From Vibrio sp. STUT-A11 (lineage in GTDB: Bacteria; Pseudomonadota; Gammaproteobacteria; Enterobacterales; Vibrionaceae), in NCBI RefSeq assembly GCF_026000435.1, contig NZ_AP026764.1, positions 1,488,001-1,552,000 on the forward strand: a stretch of DNA of 64,000 nucleotides. The letters run 5' to 3'. The notes under the pieces were generated by a model, which was not told the DNA's origin, searched no databases, and saw nothing but the letters and a program-made list of their open reading frames with translations. Position 1 is the first letter of the stretch. Each line of letters opens with the position of its first letter. Shown here in pieces: positions 28,379 through 36,033 of this stretch. The position numbers were made by a program, and so were the translations under genes.

Positions 28379-28570
28379 TTAACGATACATACCGATATCT
28401 TTCTGAATATGAGCTGACAAATCTTCTGCGTAGTAACCGCGTGGTACTGAGTTATCTACAAAAAGAATGTCGAGTAAGTGAGTTAGCAATCCTTTGAAAT
28501 TTACCGTATAGGTTTTCTTATCCATAGAGGTTGGTAAAGCTACAGTTGTCATTTGCATTGCTTGTGCCAT
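28379..28570 (-). CDS. Small protein, possibly DUF1127-like
   Basis: The 63-residue protein ends DLSAHIQKDIGMYR, resembling the C-terminal LSD..LKDIGLSR signature of DUF1127 (YjiS-like) proteins, but the rest is not arginine-rich as in typical members. It has its own terminator and a GAGAGG-like ribosome binding site, so it is very probably real. Function unknown. Confidence 0.7.
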   Translation of the reverse strand: MAQAMQMTTVALPTSMDKKTYTVNFKGLLTHLLDILFVDNSVPRGYYAEDLSAHIQKDIGMYR

Positions 28571-28848
28571 GATTGCCTCTCTTTAAAGCAGTAATCTGTG
28601 TTGTTGGGTGTATAATAGTCATATCGTTTCAGTTTAAAAAGTGACAAAAACTACCCTTTCGAATTACTTTTTCTAATGGAACAAACCTATAACAAACACT
28701 GGATATACTAATACTCGCCAGACGAATATTTATTCAAAATAGCCCAACACTGCTTGAATAACTTTAAGTTACCTCATATTTAAATCCGATTTAGCAACAT
28801 TTCATTAACCTATATAATATTCAATATCAAATTAACACACTAAACACG

Positions 28849-29868
28849 TCAATATTTTTGATTAGTAATATTAACCCTAGAGGCTGTGCTTTCTTTGTTC
28901 TTATGAACCGAAGCGACAACGGCAGAGGTCATCACCAGAATTAGGAATGTGAGAGACCAAATCGTCGGTATTTCATAGTCCGTACCAACCAAAAGCATTT
29001 TCACACCAATGAACATCATGATCACTGACAAAGCAGGCTTTAAGTAAACAAACTTATCCAGCATGGCTTGTAATACAAAGTACAATGAGCGAAGCCCAAG
29101 TAAAGCAAATACGTTTGCGGCAAGCACCAAAAAAGGTTCTCGTGTGACTGCAAAAATCGCGGGAATGGAGTCTAGTGCAAACATCACATCCATTACAGCA
29201 ATCACACCTACGACGATCAACATCGGAGTCGCCACCCACTTACCTGCCTGTTTCAATATCATGTGATTACTGTAGTAATCATCGGTTATTGGAATTAGCT
29301 TGCGGATGAACTTCTCCGGATATGGATTAATCTCCTCGTTTTCATCATTTCCCTTTGCGAGTTGTATGCCGGTCCAGATCAGAAATGCCGCGAATAAGTA
29401 CAATACCCAGTGATATTGAGCCAATAGCTGCACCCCGACAGCAATCATAACGGCACGAAGTAACAGAGCACCGATGACACCCCAAAGCAGCGCTCTTGGT
29501 CGTAGGTGTTCAGGAACTTTGTACTGAGCAAAAATGATCGCGAATACAAATAGATTATCAACACTGAGTGATTTTTCGAGCAGATAACCGGTGAGGAACG
29601 AAACTGCCGCTTTAGTATTCGAATAGTCGCTGTGGGCCGCATAAAAATCCCAAAACAGATAGATTGAACCTGCAAACACAAAAGCCAACAAAAACCAAAA
29701 GATGCTCCAAACAATGGCTTTTTTCATCGTAACAACGCCGCCACGCGTTTGGTAAATATCCAGAGCGACTAAAACGAGTGTAAATAGCCCGAAAACGGCA
29801 TACATGTTGAGAGACTCTTGAAACAGAACCGATTGACTAACTTGAGTGGTATTTTCAATAAAAGACAT
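28849..29868 (-). CDS. alx: TerC-family membrane protein, Alx-like manganese exporter
   Basis: The 339-residue protein has about nine membrane helices and the TerC signature residues: SLSVDNLFVFAIIF with the intramembrane Asp, and a second VMDVMFALDSIPAIFAVT. E. coli Alx and related TerC proteins have been linked to manganese export and alkaline or redox response. A strong AGGAGG precedes the ATG. The leader carries a yybP-ykoY manganese riboswitch, so expression should rise with manganese. The gene is transcribed alone. Confidence 0.93.
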   Translation of the reverse strand: MSFIENTTQVSQSVLFQESLNMYAVFGLFTLVLVALDIYQTRGGVVTMKKAIVWSIFWFLLAFVFAGSIYLFWDFYAAHSDYSNTKAAVSFLTGYLLEKSLSVDNLFVFAIIFAQYKVPEHLRPRALLWGVIGALLLRAVMIAVGVQLLAQYHWVLYLFAAFLIWTGIQLAKGNDENEEINPYPEKFIRKLIPITDDYYSNHMILKQAGKWVATPMLIVVGVIAVMDVMFALDSIPAIFAVTREPFLVLAANVFALLGLRSLYFVLQAMLDKFVYLKPALSVIMMFIGVKMLLVGTDYEIPTIWSLTFLILVMTSAVVASVHKNKESTASRVNITNQKY

Positions 29869-29882
29869 GCTTCCTCCTACGC

Positions 29883-29912
29883 GGAAGAACCACTGGTTTG
29901 GTGACCTTCCGC
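29883..29912 (-). promoter_or_regulatory. Hairpin next to the alx ribosome binding site
   Basis: On the minus strand GCGGAAG and CTTCCGC form a stem with an inner CAC/GTG pair, directly before the AGGAGG of the TerC gene. It is likely part of the expression platform of the upstream riboswitch. Confidence 0.5.
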
Positions 29913-29963
29913 ATACAAACTAAACCAACAGTCACATTGATAATGTGTCTGTTAGTTGCTGAA

Positions 29964-30082
29964 TGCGTTGGTCTCGTTGAAGTGCCAAATTTATTGAATC
30001 TATGACACCTTTACTTACCGGATAAGCATACGCTTAACGAGATGACGATAAGTAAACTTGCGCTAACTACTCCCCAAACGAG
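29964..30082 (-). ncRNA. yybP-ykoY manganese riboswitch
   Basis: On the minus strand the leader of the TerC gene contains the hallmark GGGGAGTAG (complement of 30067-30075), CGTCATCTCG (complement of about 30038-30047) and ACGAGACC (complement of about 29970-29977). These are the conserved loop elements of yybP-ykoY aptamers, as in the E. coli alx and mntP leaders. A 16-bp imperfect hairpin centred near 29940 follows and may act in the switch. TerC genes are classic targets of this riboswitch, so sequence and context agree. Confidence 0.87.
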
Positions 30083-30186
30083 GCAATCATACGCCTGTCA
30101 TTTTTATTTTCCAACAAAGAATTGCTATCGATAAAGCAGAGATACTTTATAATATTCAGTGCATTAGCTAGATGAATCTTTTCCAA

Positions 30187-30218
30187 CTAAAAAAGGAGCA
30201 CAACCGCGCCCCTTTGTT
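30187..30218 (-). terminator. Terminator of the small minus-strand gene
   Basis: On the minus strand AAAGGGGCGC, a 4-nt loop and GTGCTCCTTT pair with two wobbles, followed by seven Ts. It lies just past the stop of the 31-residue reading frame. Confidence 0.85.
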
Positions 30219-30233
30219 AATATTTTACTCAGG

Positions 30234-30329
30234 TCAATACCCCACCACAGGCATAACATGTGCTAGTAATGACCAAGCGGCAACCCATGCAACAACTACC
30301 GCAACATCACTCCAGTCTTTATTCCACAT
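30234..30329 (-). CDS. Small single-span membrane protein, 31 aa, unannotated type
   Basis: An ATG at 30329 with a GAAGG Shine-Dalgarno about eight bases upstream opens a 31-residue frame beginning MWNKDWSDVAVVVAWVAAWS and ending PVVGY. The middle is a tryptophan-rich hydrophobic segment long enough for one membrane span. It is followed within 20 bases by a strong intrinsic terminator, and it lies 60 bases downstream of the 5'-nucleotidase gene on the same strand. Start, spacing, composition and terminator all support a real gene. I do not recognise a family. Confidence 0.65.
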   Translation of the reverse strand: MWNKDWSDVAVVVAWVAAWSLLAHVMPVVGY

Positions 30330-30388
30330 CCGTTTTACCTTCACCACATTTATCGTGAGATGATAAGCAAGATGGGCACCAAAAATGG

Positions 30389-32146
30389 CTAACTGCGCTG
30401 CTGAGTATAGAATTTGTGACTTTGGTTCAAACAGTTAGGATCATCAGTAAGCAGTTCAATGAAACAATCCGCCATAGACAGATTGCTGACACTGCCCTCT
30501 CCTTCCATATCCAATAGGGCTTCGTAACCTTCTTTGCCTTTCATTGTATATGCCGATGATGCACCACGATACCAAACCTCATCTTGTACCTTAACCCAAC
30601 GACTCTCGCTGAAAATTTCTAATACGGTGATACGTTTTCCTTTAGGGAGGTGGGCTTTGTACTCAAAGTTCAGGTTGTATGTGTACGGGTAACTACCAGA
30701 GCCAGTGCCTTCGACACCATTGTTCAACGCATTGTTAATTGCGCCTTCTAAAGCTCGGCGAATCACACTTCCTTGCACGTTATAAAAACCAATAGGGACG
30801 GCAAATGGCAATAAACGTCCGGCAACGTCGGCAATCGTAAGTTTTCCCGGATTAAGTGACGTTCTGACGCCACCAGCATTATGAATCGCGAACTGAATCT
30901 CATGTCCACGTTGATTTAAGCTATGCAGGAATGAATGTGCAACCGCAGAAGCAAGCTCACTGCCTCCAAATTCATCTGGGATACGTACATGGCGCTTTTT
31001 ATTTTCGATATTCGCGATAACCTGAGATTGAAGTGCGCGCACGCGTGGGATGTACTTGTCCGTTAAAATAGCCTGTGTCTCAGGGTGTTTTTTACACACG
31101 ACGACATTTGACTGGCCATGAATAAAGTCACACGCTGTTTCAAATACGCCCTGGTCCAGTTGTTGGTTGAGTGAGGAGTCCCAAAATATACGACGGCCAA
31201 GCAACAGCTCATTTTGACCACTTAGCATCGTCGCTATTCCCTCTTCATCGAACTCAAGCACACAATGGCCAATCGTCAATGCGTGGTAACCGGCCTGCAC
31301 CACATAAGTACCGTTCACGTTTACGCCGTATGGGTCGTCTTTACCTAAGCCTATCGATGAAAAGTCACCTTGCAATCGATGACTGTGACCACCGACGATG
31401 ATACCAATCCCGGCGACTTTTTCTGCCAGTTCTAAGTCACCTTCATAACCCAGATGGCTAAGCAAAATAATATTTTTTATCCCAGCAGCGTGGATTTGGT
31501 CGACGGTCGCTTTGGCAGTATCAATTGCGGCCACGAATGGCGTATCGGCGTCGGGGTTCGCTATATCACTCATTTTATCGATCGACAGACCAAAAATCGC
31601 CACTGGCACGCCATCAAACTCTTTCACCATATATTGTGCGCTTTGAGTTTGATGCTGGTAGCTCAGTACATCGCCACAATCACTCACACGATGAGATTTA
31701 GAGACTGACTCGTTAGACAGATCCCAGTTACCAGCAAGCAACGGGAAATTGGTACGCTGACAGAACTGCGCTACGGGCTCATTTCCCATGTCTAATTCAT
31801 GGTTGCCTAATGCCATCGCGTCGATTTGTAGCGCGTTTAGTAGGTCAGCATTGGCTTTGCCTTTAAACAGAGAAAAGTACAACGTGCCCTGGAAGCAATC
31901 TCCGGCATGTAAAAACAACATTCCGTGCCCTTGACGTTTAGCATCGTCGCGTAGTTGTTCAACTCGTGTTGCAATGCGCGAAAAGCCACCGGCACTAACA
32001 TAAGGCTCTAAAGTAACTTCTTTGTTGATTTTTAGTTTTAGCTGTAATGACGTTGGCTCAAAGTAGGAATGAGTGTCATTGATGTGTGCCAGTTTGATTC
32101 TTACTGGCTTATGATTTTTATTCATTTTCATCTTCTCTCTTTTCAT
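30389..32146 (-). CDS. Metallophosphatase / 5'-nucleotidase, UshA-like, without a signal peptide
   Basis: The 585-residue protein has the calcineurin-like phosphoesterase domain (about 15-330) with HINDTH, HAGDCFQG, GNHELD, LSHLGYEGD and GGHSHR. The C-terminal 5'-nucleotidase domain (about 360-550) carries IHNAGGVRTSLNPGKLTIAD. This is the UshA/CD73 architecture for removing phosphate from nucleotides or sugar nucleotides. UshA is periplasmic, but this N-terminus is polar and basic with no signal peptide, so the protein seems cytoplasmic. Three in-frame ATGs lie within 21 bases; the third (32125) is best placed behind the GAGAG sequence. Confidence 0.88.
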   Translation of the reverse strand: MKREKMKMNKNHKPVRIKLAHINDTHSYFEPTSLQLKLKINKEVTLEPYVSAGGFSRIATRVEQLRDDAKRQGHGMLFLHAGDCFQGTLYFSLFKGKANADLLNALQIDAMALGNHELDMGNEPVAQFCQRTNFPLLAGNWDLSNESVSKSHRVSDCGDVLSYQHQTQSAQYMVKEFDGVPVAIFGLSIDKMSDIANPDADTPFVAAIDTAKATVDQIHAAGIKNIILLSHLGYEGDLELAEKVAGIGIIVGGHSHRLQGDFSSIGLGKDDPYGVNVNGTYVVQAGYHALTIGHCVLEFDEEGIATMLSGQNELLLGRRIFWDSSLNQQLDQGVFETACDFIHGQSNVVVCKKHPETQAILTDKYIPRVRALQSQVIANIENKKRHVRIPDEFGGSELASAVAHSFLHSLNQRGHEIQFAIHNAGGVRTSLNPGKLTIADVAGRLLPFAVPIGFYNVQGSVIRRALEGAINNALNNGVEGTGSGSYPYTYNLNFEYKAHLPKGKRITVLEIFSESRWVKVQDEVWYRGASSAYTMKGKEGYEALLDMEGEGSVSNLSMADCFIELLTDDPNCLNQSHKFYTQQRS

Positions 32147-32389
32147 TCCTTATAATAATAAGGAGTGGATCATGACAGAATCATGAATTTTATGAAACAG
32201 CGAATTTCCATTTCAGTTTTACGAGACCCTACTTAGGTTAACTCACATTTCATAAACGTATCGATCCACTTCCTATGCAGGCTCTCGTAAATTTGTGAAC
32301 TGAGCTTATAGCAACATTTAAGAATTACTATATGCTTAGAGACAGCAAGATAATTCTCTATAATTCAAATAATTGCGAGGAGGATTGAG

Positions 32390-34024
32390 ATGAGACTAGA
32401 ACGCATCGAAATCTCCGGGTTTAGAGGCATCAAACGCCTTTCACTCTCTTTTGATGAACTCACCACTCTCATTGGTGAGAATACATGGGGTAAGTCTTCA
32501 TTACTCGATGCCTTGTCTATTGCATTACCACCAGACGGCAAGCTTTACGAGTTTGAACTGAAAGATTTTCATGTTGACTACGCTATCGCTCATCCACAAA
32601 CTCAACATATTGAGATCATTCTTTGCTTTCGAGCACAAGACAAACAAGAGATAAAAGCGGGTCGTTACCGCCGTCTAAAACCTGTTTGGTGTACCAAAGA
32701 AAGCGGTGGACACGTCATCTACTATCGTATCAGTGGCGCTCGAGATGAACATAACATTACGACTAGTTACGGATTCCTAGACCGCGAGGGTAAAACTAAA
32801 CAGATACATCATTCTGAAAAGATCGCAGTCGAGTTGATGACACTGCATCCTGTTATTCGCTTAAGGGACTCTCGTCGCTTCCCTCATTCATCTCATGTTA
32901 ATGGAGATGGTAAGAACGCCCGAATTGAAAAGCGTATTGACAATACATGTCGACGACTATTAGCCATGCCAGGTCAAGTCAACAAGGGCGAAATTCGCAG
33001 TAGCCTTGCCTCTATGCAGACTCTGGTTGACCACTATTTTGCATTCCGCACTACCAGCAGAGGGAATCCAAGGAAACCAAGAGATGGTCTGTTTTATAAC
33101 AGCCACCCTTCTGATAAAGGTCTGAGCCAATACTTGAGGGAAACTAAGGACAAGCAAAGTCGCTTACTTCTAATGGGCTTGCTCAACACTTACTTGCAAG
33201 CAAAAGGCCCAACAGAGCTAAGACGTTGTGCACGACCAATCTTAATCATTGAAGACCCTGAAGGTCGCTTACATCCTACCCATTTAGCGAGAGCCTGGTC
33301 CTTACTTCAGCTATTGCCGATGCAAAAAATCCTTACGACCAACAGCGGGAGTTTGCTTGGCTCTGTTCCTCTCTATTCAATACGTCGCTTGTACCGCTTA
33401 TCAGATCGCACTATTGCGAAAAGCCTTAACTCGTCTAAGTTTGGTCGAGATGAATTAAGGCGAATTGGATTTCACATTCGCTTTCACCGTGCAGGTGCGC
33501 TCTTTGCTCGTTGCTGGCTTTTGGTTGAAGGTGAAACCGAAGTTTGGCTTTTTAATGAACTGGCACGTCAATGTGGTTATGATTTAGCGGCCGAGGGCGT
33601 TCAAATAGTCGAGTTTGCCCAATCCGGCTTGCGTTCAATTATCAAAGTTGCCAAAGAATTTGGTATTGACTGGCACGTAGTAACAGACGGTGATGCGGCG
33701 GGTAAAAAGTACGCTCATACGGTTCGATCACAACTAGAACATGATCAAGAGCGCCACCGCTTAACAGAGTTACCTGATCGAGATATCGAACATTTCCTTT
33801 ACAACCATGGATTTGAAATTTTCTTTAAGGACATGATAAAGATTCCTCATGATCATCAAATCCCTGCCAAAAAAGTGGTAAACCGAGTGCTAAAAAAACA
33901 TGCTAAGCCAGATTTAGCGCTAGCGATTGTTTCGCATTGTGAAGAGAATGGCATGGAATGTATACCAGTACTCTTGCGTTGGACGCTAAAACGCATCGTC
34001 ACTATGGCAAGTGGTAATACCTAG
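32390..34024 (+). CDS. ybjD: OLD-family ATP-dependent endonuclease, YbjD-like
   Basis: The 544-residue protein has an N-terminal ATPase domain with Walker A GENTWGKSS (29-37), an FRGIKRL motif typical of SMC/RecF/OLD proteins, and IIEDPEGRLHP as the Walker B/signature region. A C-terminal TOPRIM nuclease domain begins LLVEGETEVWLFNELA and continues VTDGDAAGKK. It matches E. coli YbjD in layout and wording. OLD nucleases cut DNA and some act in phage defence, as single proteins or with a UvrD-like GajB partner; no partner is present here. A strong GAGGAGG precedes the start. It appears monocistronic. Confidence 0.88.
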   Translation: MRLERIEISGFRGIKRLSLSFDELTTLIGENTWGKSSLLDALSIALPPDGKLYEFELKDFHVDYAIAHPQTQHIEIILCFRAQDKQEIKAGRYRRLKPVWCTKESGGHVIYYRISGARDEHNITTSYGFLDREGKTKQIHHSEKIAVELMTLHPVIRLRDSRRFPHSSHVNGDGKNARIEKRIDNTCRRLLAMPGQVNKGEIRSSLASMQTLVDHYFAFRTTSRGNPRKPRDGLFYNSHPSDKGLSQYLRETKDKQSRLLLMGLLNTYLQAKGPTELRRCARPILIIEDPEGRLHPTHLARAWSLLQLLPMQKILTTNSGSLLGSVPLYSIRRLYRLSDRTIAKSLNSSKFGRDELRRIGFHIRFHRAGALFARCWLLVEGETEVWLFNELARQCGYDLAAEGVQIVEFAQSGLRSIIKVAKEFGIDWHVVTDGDAAGKKYAHTVRSQLEHDQERHRLTELPDRDIEHFLYNHGFEIFFKDMIKIPHDHQIPAKKVVNRVLKKHAKPDLALAIVSHCEENGMECIPVLLRWTLKRIVTMASGNT

Positions 34025-34044
34025 AACGAATAATTAGTAAAAAA

Positions 34045-34067
34045 AAGCACACTGTCAAAGTGTGCTT
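34045..34067. terminator. Terminator between convergent genes
   Basis: AAGCACACT, a 5-nt loop and AGTGTGCTT form a 9-bp stem. On the minus strand it is followed by a long T run, so it serves the DUF1097 gene best. Confidence 0.88.
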
Positions 34068-34151
34068 GTATCAAATATCAATAAGTTTGATGAATAAAAT
34101 TGAGAAAAAGAATACTCAATTCTCAGTGGATACCAATTAGATCGGGGGTCA

Positions 34152-34637
34152 CTACTGCACTTGCTCAGCGAGCGAAGAGGTAGGAGTAGCATTTGATTTC
34201 GAGTGTAACCAAAGACCAGTCGCCTTCATTAGGTAACCAAATACACCACCTAACACAAGCGATGGTACGACAAGTTGCCAGTTCCCATCGGCTGCAAAGG
34301 TTGCACAGGAGCCAATAAATGTACCAGGAATGTAAGATAACCAGGCTTGCTTGGCTTGAATACACATAAAGAAAGCTACGATAGCCGTTATTACGTAGCC
34401 CAAAATTTCTAACCCTGCGTAAGTAGAACCATGAATAATAACCATAGCCCAAAACACACCAGTTAAATTAGTAATAAGACTGGTTGCCAATCCTTTCAGG
34501 CCACTTGTCGGGGAGGCAAAGTAACTAGTACAACCTAAAAATCCCGCCCAGGATAGAAGGCCTAAAGAGATAGCTATCCATCCCCAAACGCCGGACAAAA
34601 TCCCAGTAGTAATAGAAATCGCTAATAGTGTCGTCAT
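34152..34637 (-). CDS. DUF1097 membrane protein, YcdZ-like
   Basis: The 161-residue protein has four or five membrane segments and resembles E. coli YcdZ, a DUF1097 inner-membrane protein of unknown function: GLLSWAGFLGCTSYFASP and the glycine-rich helices are characteristic. It lies downstream of the LysR gene on the same strand but 225 bases away, so it likely has its own promoter. Confidence 0.8.
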   Translation of the reverse strand: MTTLLAISITTGILSGVWGWIAISLGLLSWAGFLGCTSYFASPTSGLKGLATSLITNLTGVFWAMVIIHGSTYAGLEILGYVITAIVAFFMCIQAKQAWLSYIPGTFIGSCATFAADGNWQLVVPSLVLGGVFGYLMKATGLWLHSKSNATPTSSLAEQVQ

Positions 34638-34861
34638 GGTATTCGTACCTGCTTAGCTAGTATCAGACCCTTCTGGTTTGATAACTGGCTTTAAACATTG
34701 AAATCAAGAACCGATACTAGAAGTATTCCTCGACCTTATCGGTGACATTGATCACAAATAACTTGTTTATGTTTCATTTATTACACTATAAATTTGACGT
34801 AAACGATAAATCAACAGATTTAGTAAATAATTAAACCCCCACCACATACAAACCTAGTCGC

Positions 34862-35767
34862 TTATAAAACAGTTGGTTTCCCTTTCATCATACGTAGACC
34901 TTCACGCTTAATGCAGTCTACTAGTGGGTTTTCTGCCATGTCAGCTCGCCAAATAAAAGAAAGCGTACGCTCCATTTTTAGCTCTGGAACATCTAAAGCA
35001 ACCAGCAGACCGGCTTGGATATAACGCTCCACATCCAAATAGGGCAAGCAAGTTAAATACTGCCCATTGGCAACAAGACTACGGAGTACAGGTACGTGTT
35101 CGTATTCACGCCAAACATCAAGATCCTCTATCAGTTTATTGATCGAGCTATCAAAGGTTTTGCGTGTCCCAGAGCCATCTTCTCGCAATACCCACTTTGC
35201 TTGTTCTAACTGGGCTAAACTTACGGTTTGACGCTTTGCAAAAGGATGATGTGAAGCCGCGACAACCGTCAGATGGTCGCGACACCAGACTTCCTGATGC
35301 AAACGGTTGTCATCGCAACGGCCTTCAATGATGCCCAAGTCGTACTTGTAATCCAATACGCCTTCAAGGACGCTTCTGGTACTTTTCACCTTTAAAGAGA
35401 TACGCATCTCAGGGAAGTCATTATCAATAATACTGATAAGATCAGGAACTAAGTGCTCTGCTGGCGTTTGACTCGCACAAAGGCGAACTTCTCCGCTTAA
35501 TAAGTGTTGCTCGTAAAAGCCCATTTCAATCTGTAAAGCATCTTGTAACAAACGCTTTGCTTTCGGCCTCAGCCACATCCCCCAATGCGTTAATGCCATT
35601 TGTTTGCCCTGCCTTTCAAATAATGGTCGGCCAAGCATTTTTTCTAATTGTGAGAGCGACATACTTGTCGCCGATTGTGTTAAAGCCAGCTTGTCTGCAG
35701 CCTGGCTTACACTTCCAGAATCGGCAACTGCATTAAAAACGGCTAATTGCTTTAATGAATAGCGCAA
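34862..35767 (-). CDS. LysR-family regulator, CysL/YeiE-like
   Basis: The 301-residue protein has a LysR N-terminal HTH (LKQLAVFNAVADSGSVSQAA, then LTQSATSMSLSQLEKMLG and LFERQGK) and a standard effector-binding domain. The wording is close to the CysL/YeiE subgroup. It is divergent from the focA-CBS gene with 256 bases between, which is the classic LysR arrangement for controlling the divergent gene; that link is inference. Confidence 0.93.
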   Translation of the reverse strand: MRYSLKQLAVFNAVADSGSVSQAADKLALTQSATSMSLSQLEKMLGRPLFERQGKQMALTHWGMWLRPKAKRLLQDALQIEMGFYEQHLLSGEVRLCASQTPAEHLVPDLISIIDNDFPEMRISLKVKSTRSVLEGVLDYKYDLGIIEGRCDDNRLHQEVWCRDHLTVVAASHHPFAKRQTVSLAQLEQAKWVLREDGSGTRKTFDSSINKLIEDLDVWREYEHVPVLRSLVANGQYLTCLPYLDVERYIQAGLLVALDVPELKMERTLSFIWRADMAENPLVDCIKREGLRMMKGKPTVL

Positions 35768-35857
35768 TGTGTCCTCCTTTACGAGCGAGTATTCTCATAC
35801 CCTCACTTGATTAAAAACATAAGCAACGGCGTTCATTTTACTCATCTTTGATCAGTT

Positions 35858-35872
35858 ATCAATGTAATTGAT
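35858..35872. promoter_or_regulatory. Possible LysR-type operator
   Basis: ATCAATGTAATTGAT is a palindrome with 6-bp arms and a T-N11-A core, the standard shape of LysR binding sites. It lies in the divergent region between a LysR gene and focA-CBS, 91 bases from the LysR start. Confidence 0.4.
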
Positions 35873-35997
35873 GTGAACCTTAAACAATATCAATTTTCCC
35901 TGTCGCTATTTTCCTATTAGCCTGATTGTGCGGTTCAGGAATATCGCAGTTCTAAATACAACAACAATAGTTTGAGTTTATAAATCAAGGAGTTTCT

Positions 35998-36033
35998 ATG
36001 GCATCAAGAACTAAGGAGTCTATATGGCGGTGA
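35998..36033 (+). CDS. Possible 11-residue leader peptide overlapping the focA start
   Basis: An AAGGAG followed by ATG at 35998 opens an 11-codon frame, MASRTKESIWR, whose stop TGA lies seven bases into focA. The focA ATG at 36024 has its own AAGGAG inside this frame. The two AAGGAG-T-ATGGC blocks look like a short local duplication. Ribosomes translating the small frame would cover the focA ribosome binding site, so coupling or attenuation is possible. Confidence 0.35.
   Translation: MASRTKESIWR

Noticed and set aside
30172..30363. A 63-codon plus-strand frame near the TerC leader
   Set aside because: It lies opposite the better supported small minus-strand gene and its terminator and has no ribosome binding site.
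35848..35862. FNR-box-like TTGATCAGTTATCAA upstream of focA
   Set aside because: The half-sites are separated by five bases rather than the four FNR needs, so I treat it as part of the neighbouring palindrome.
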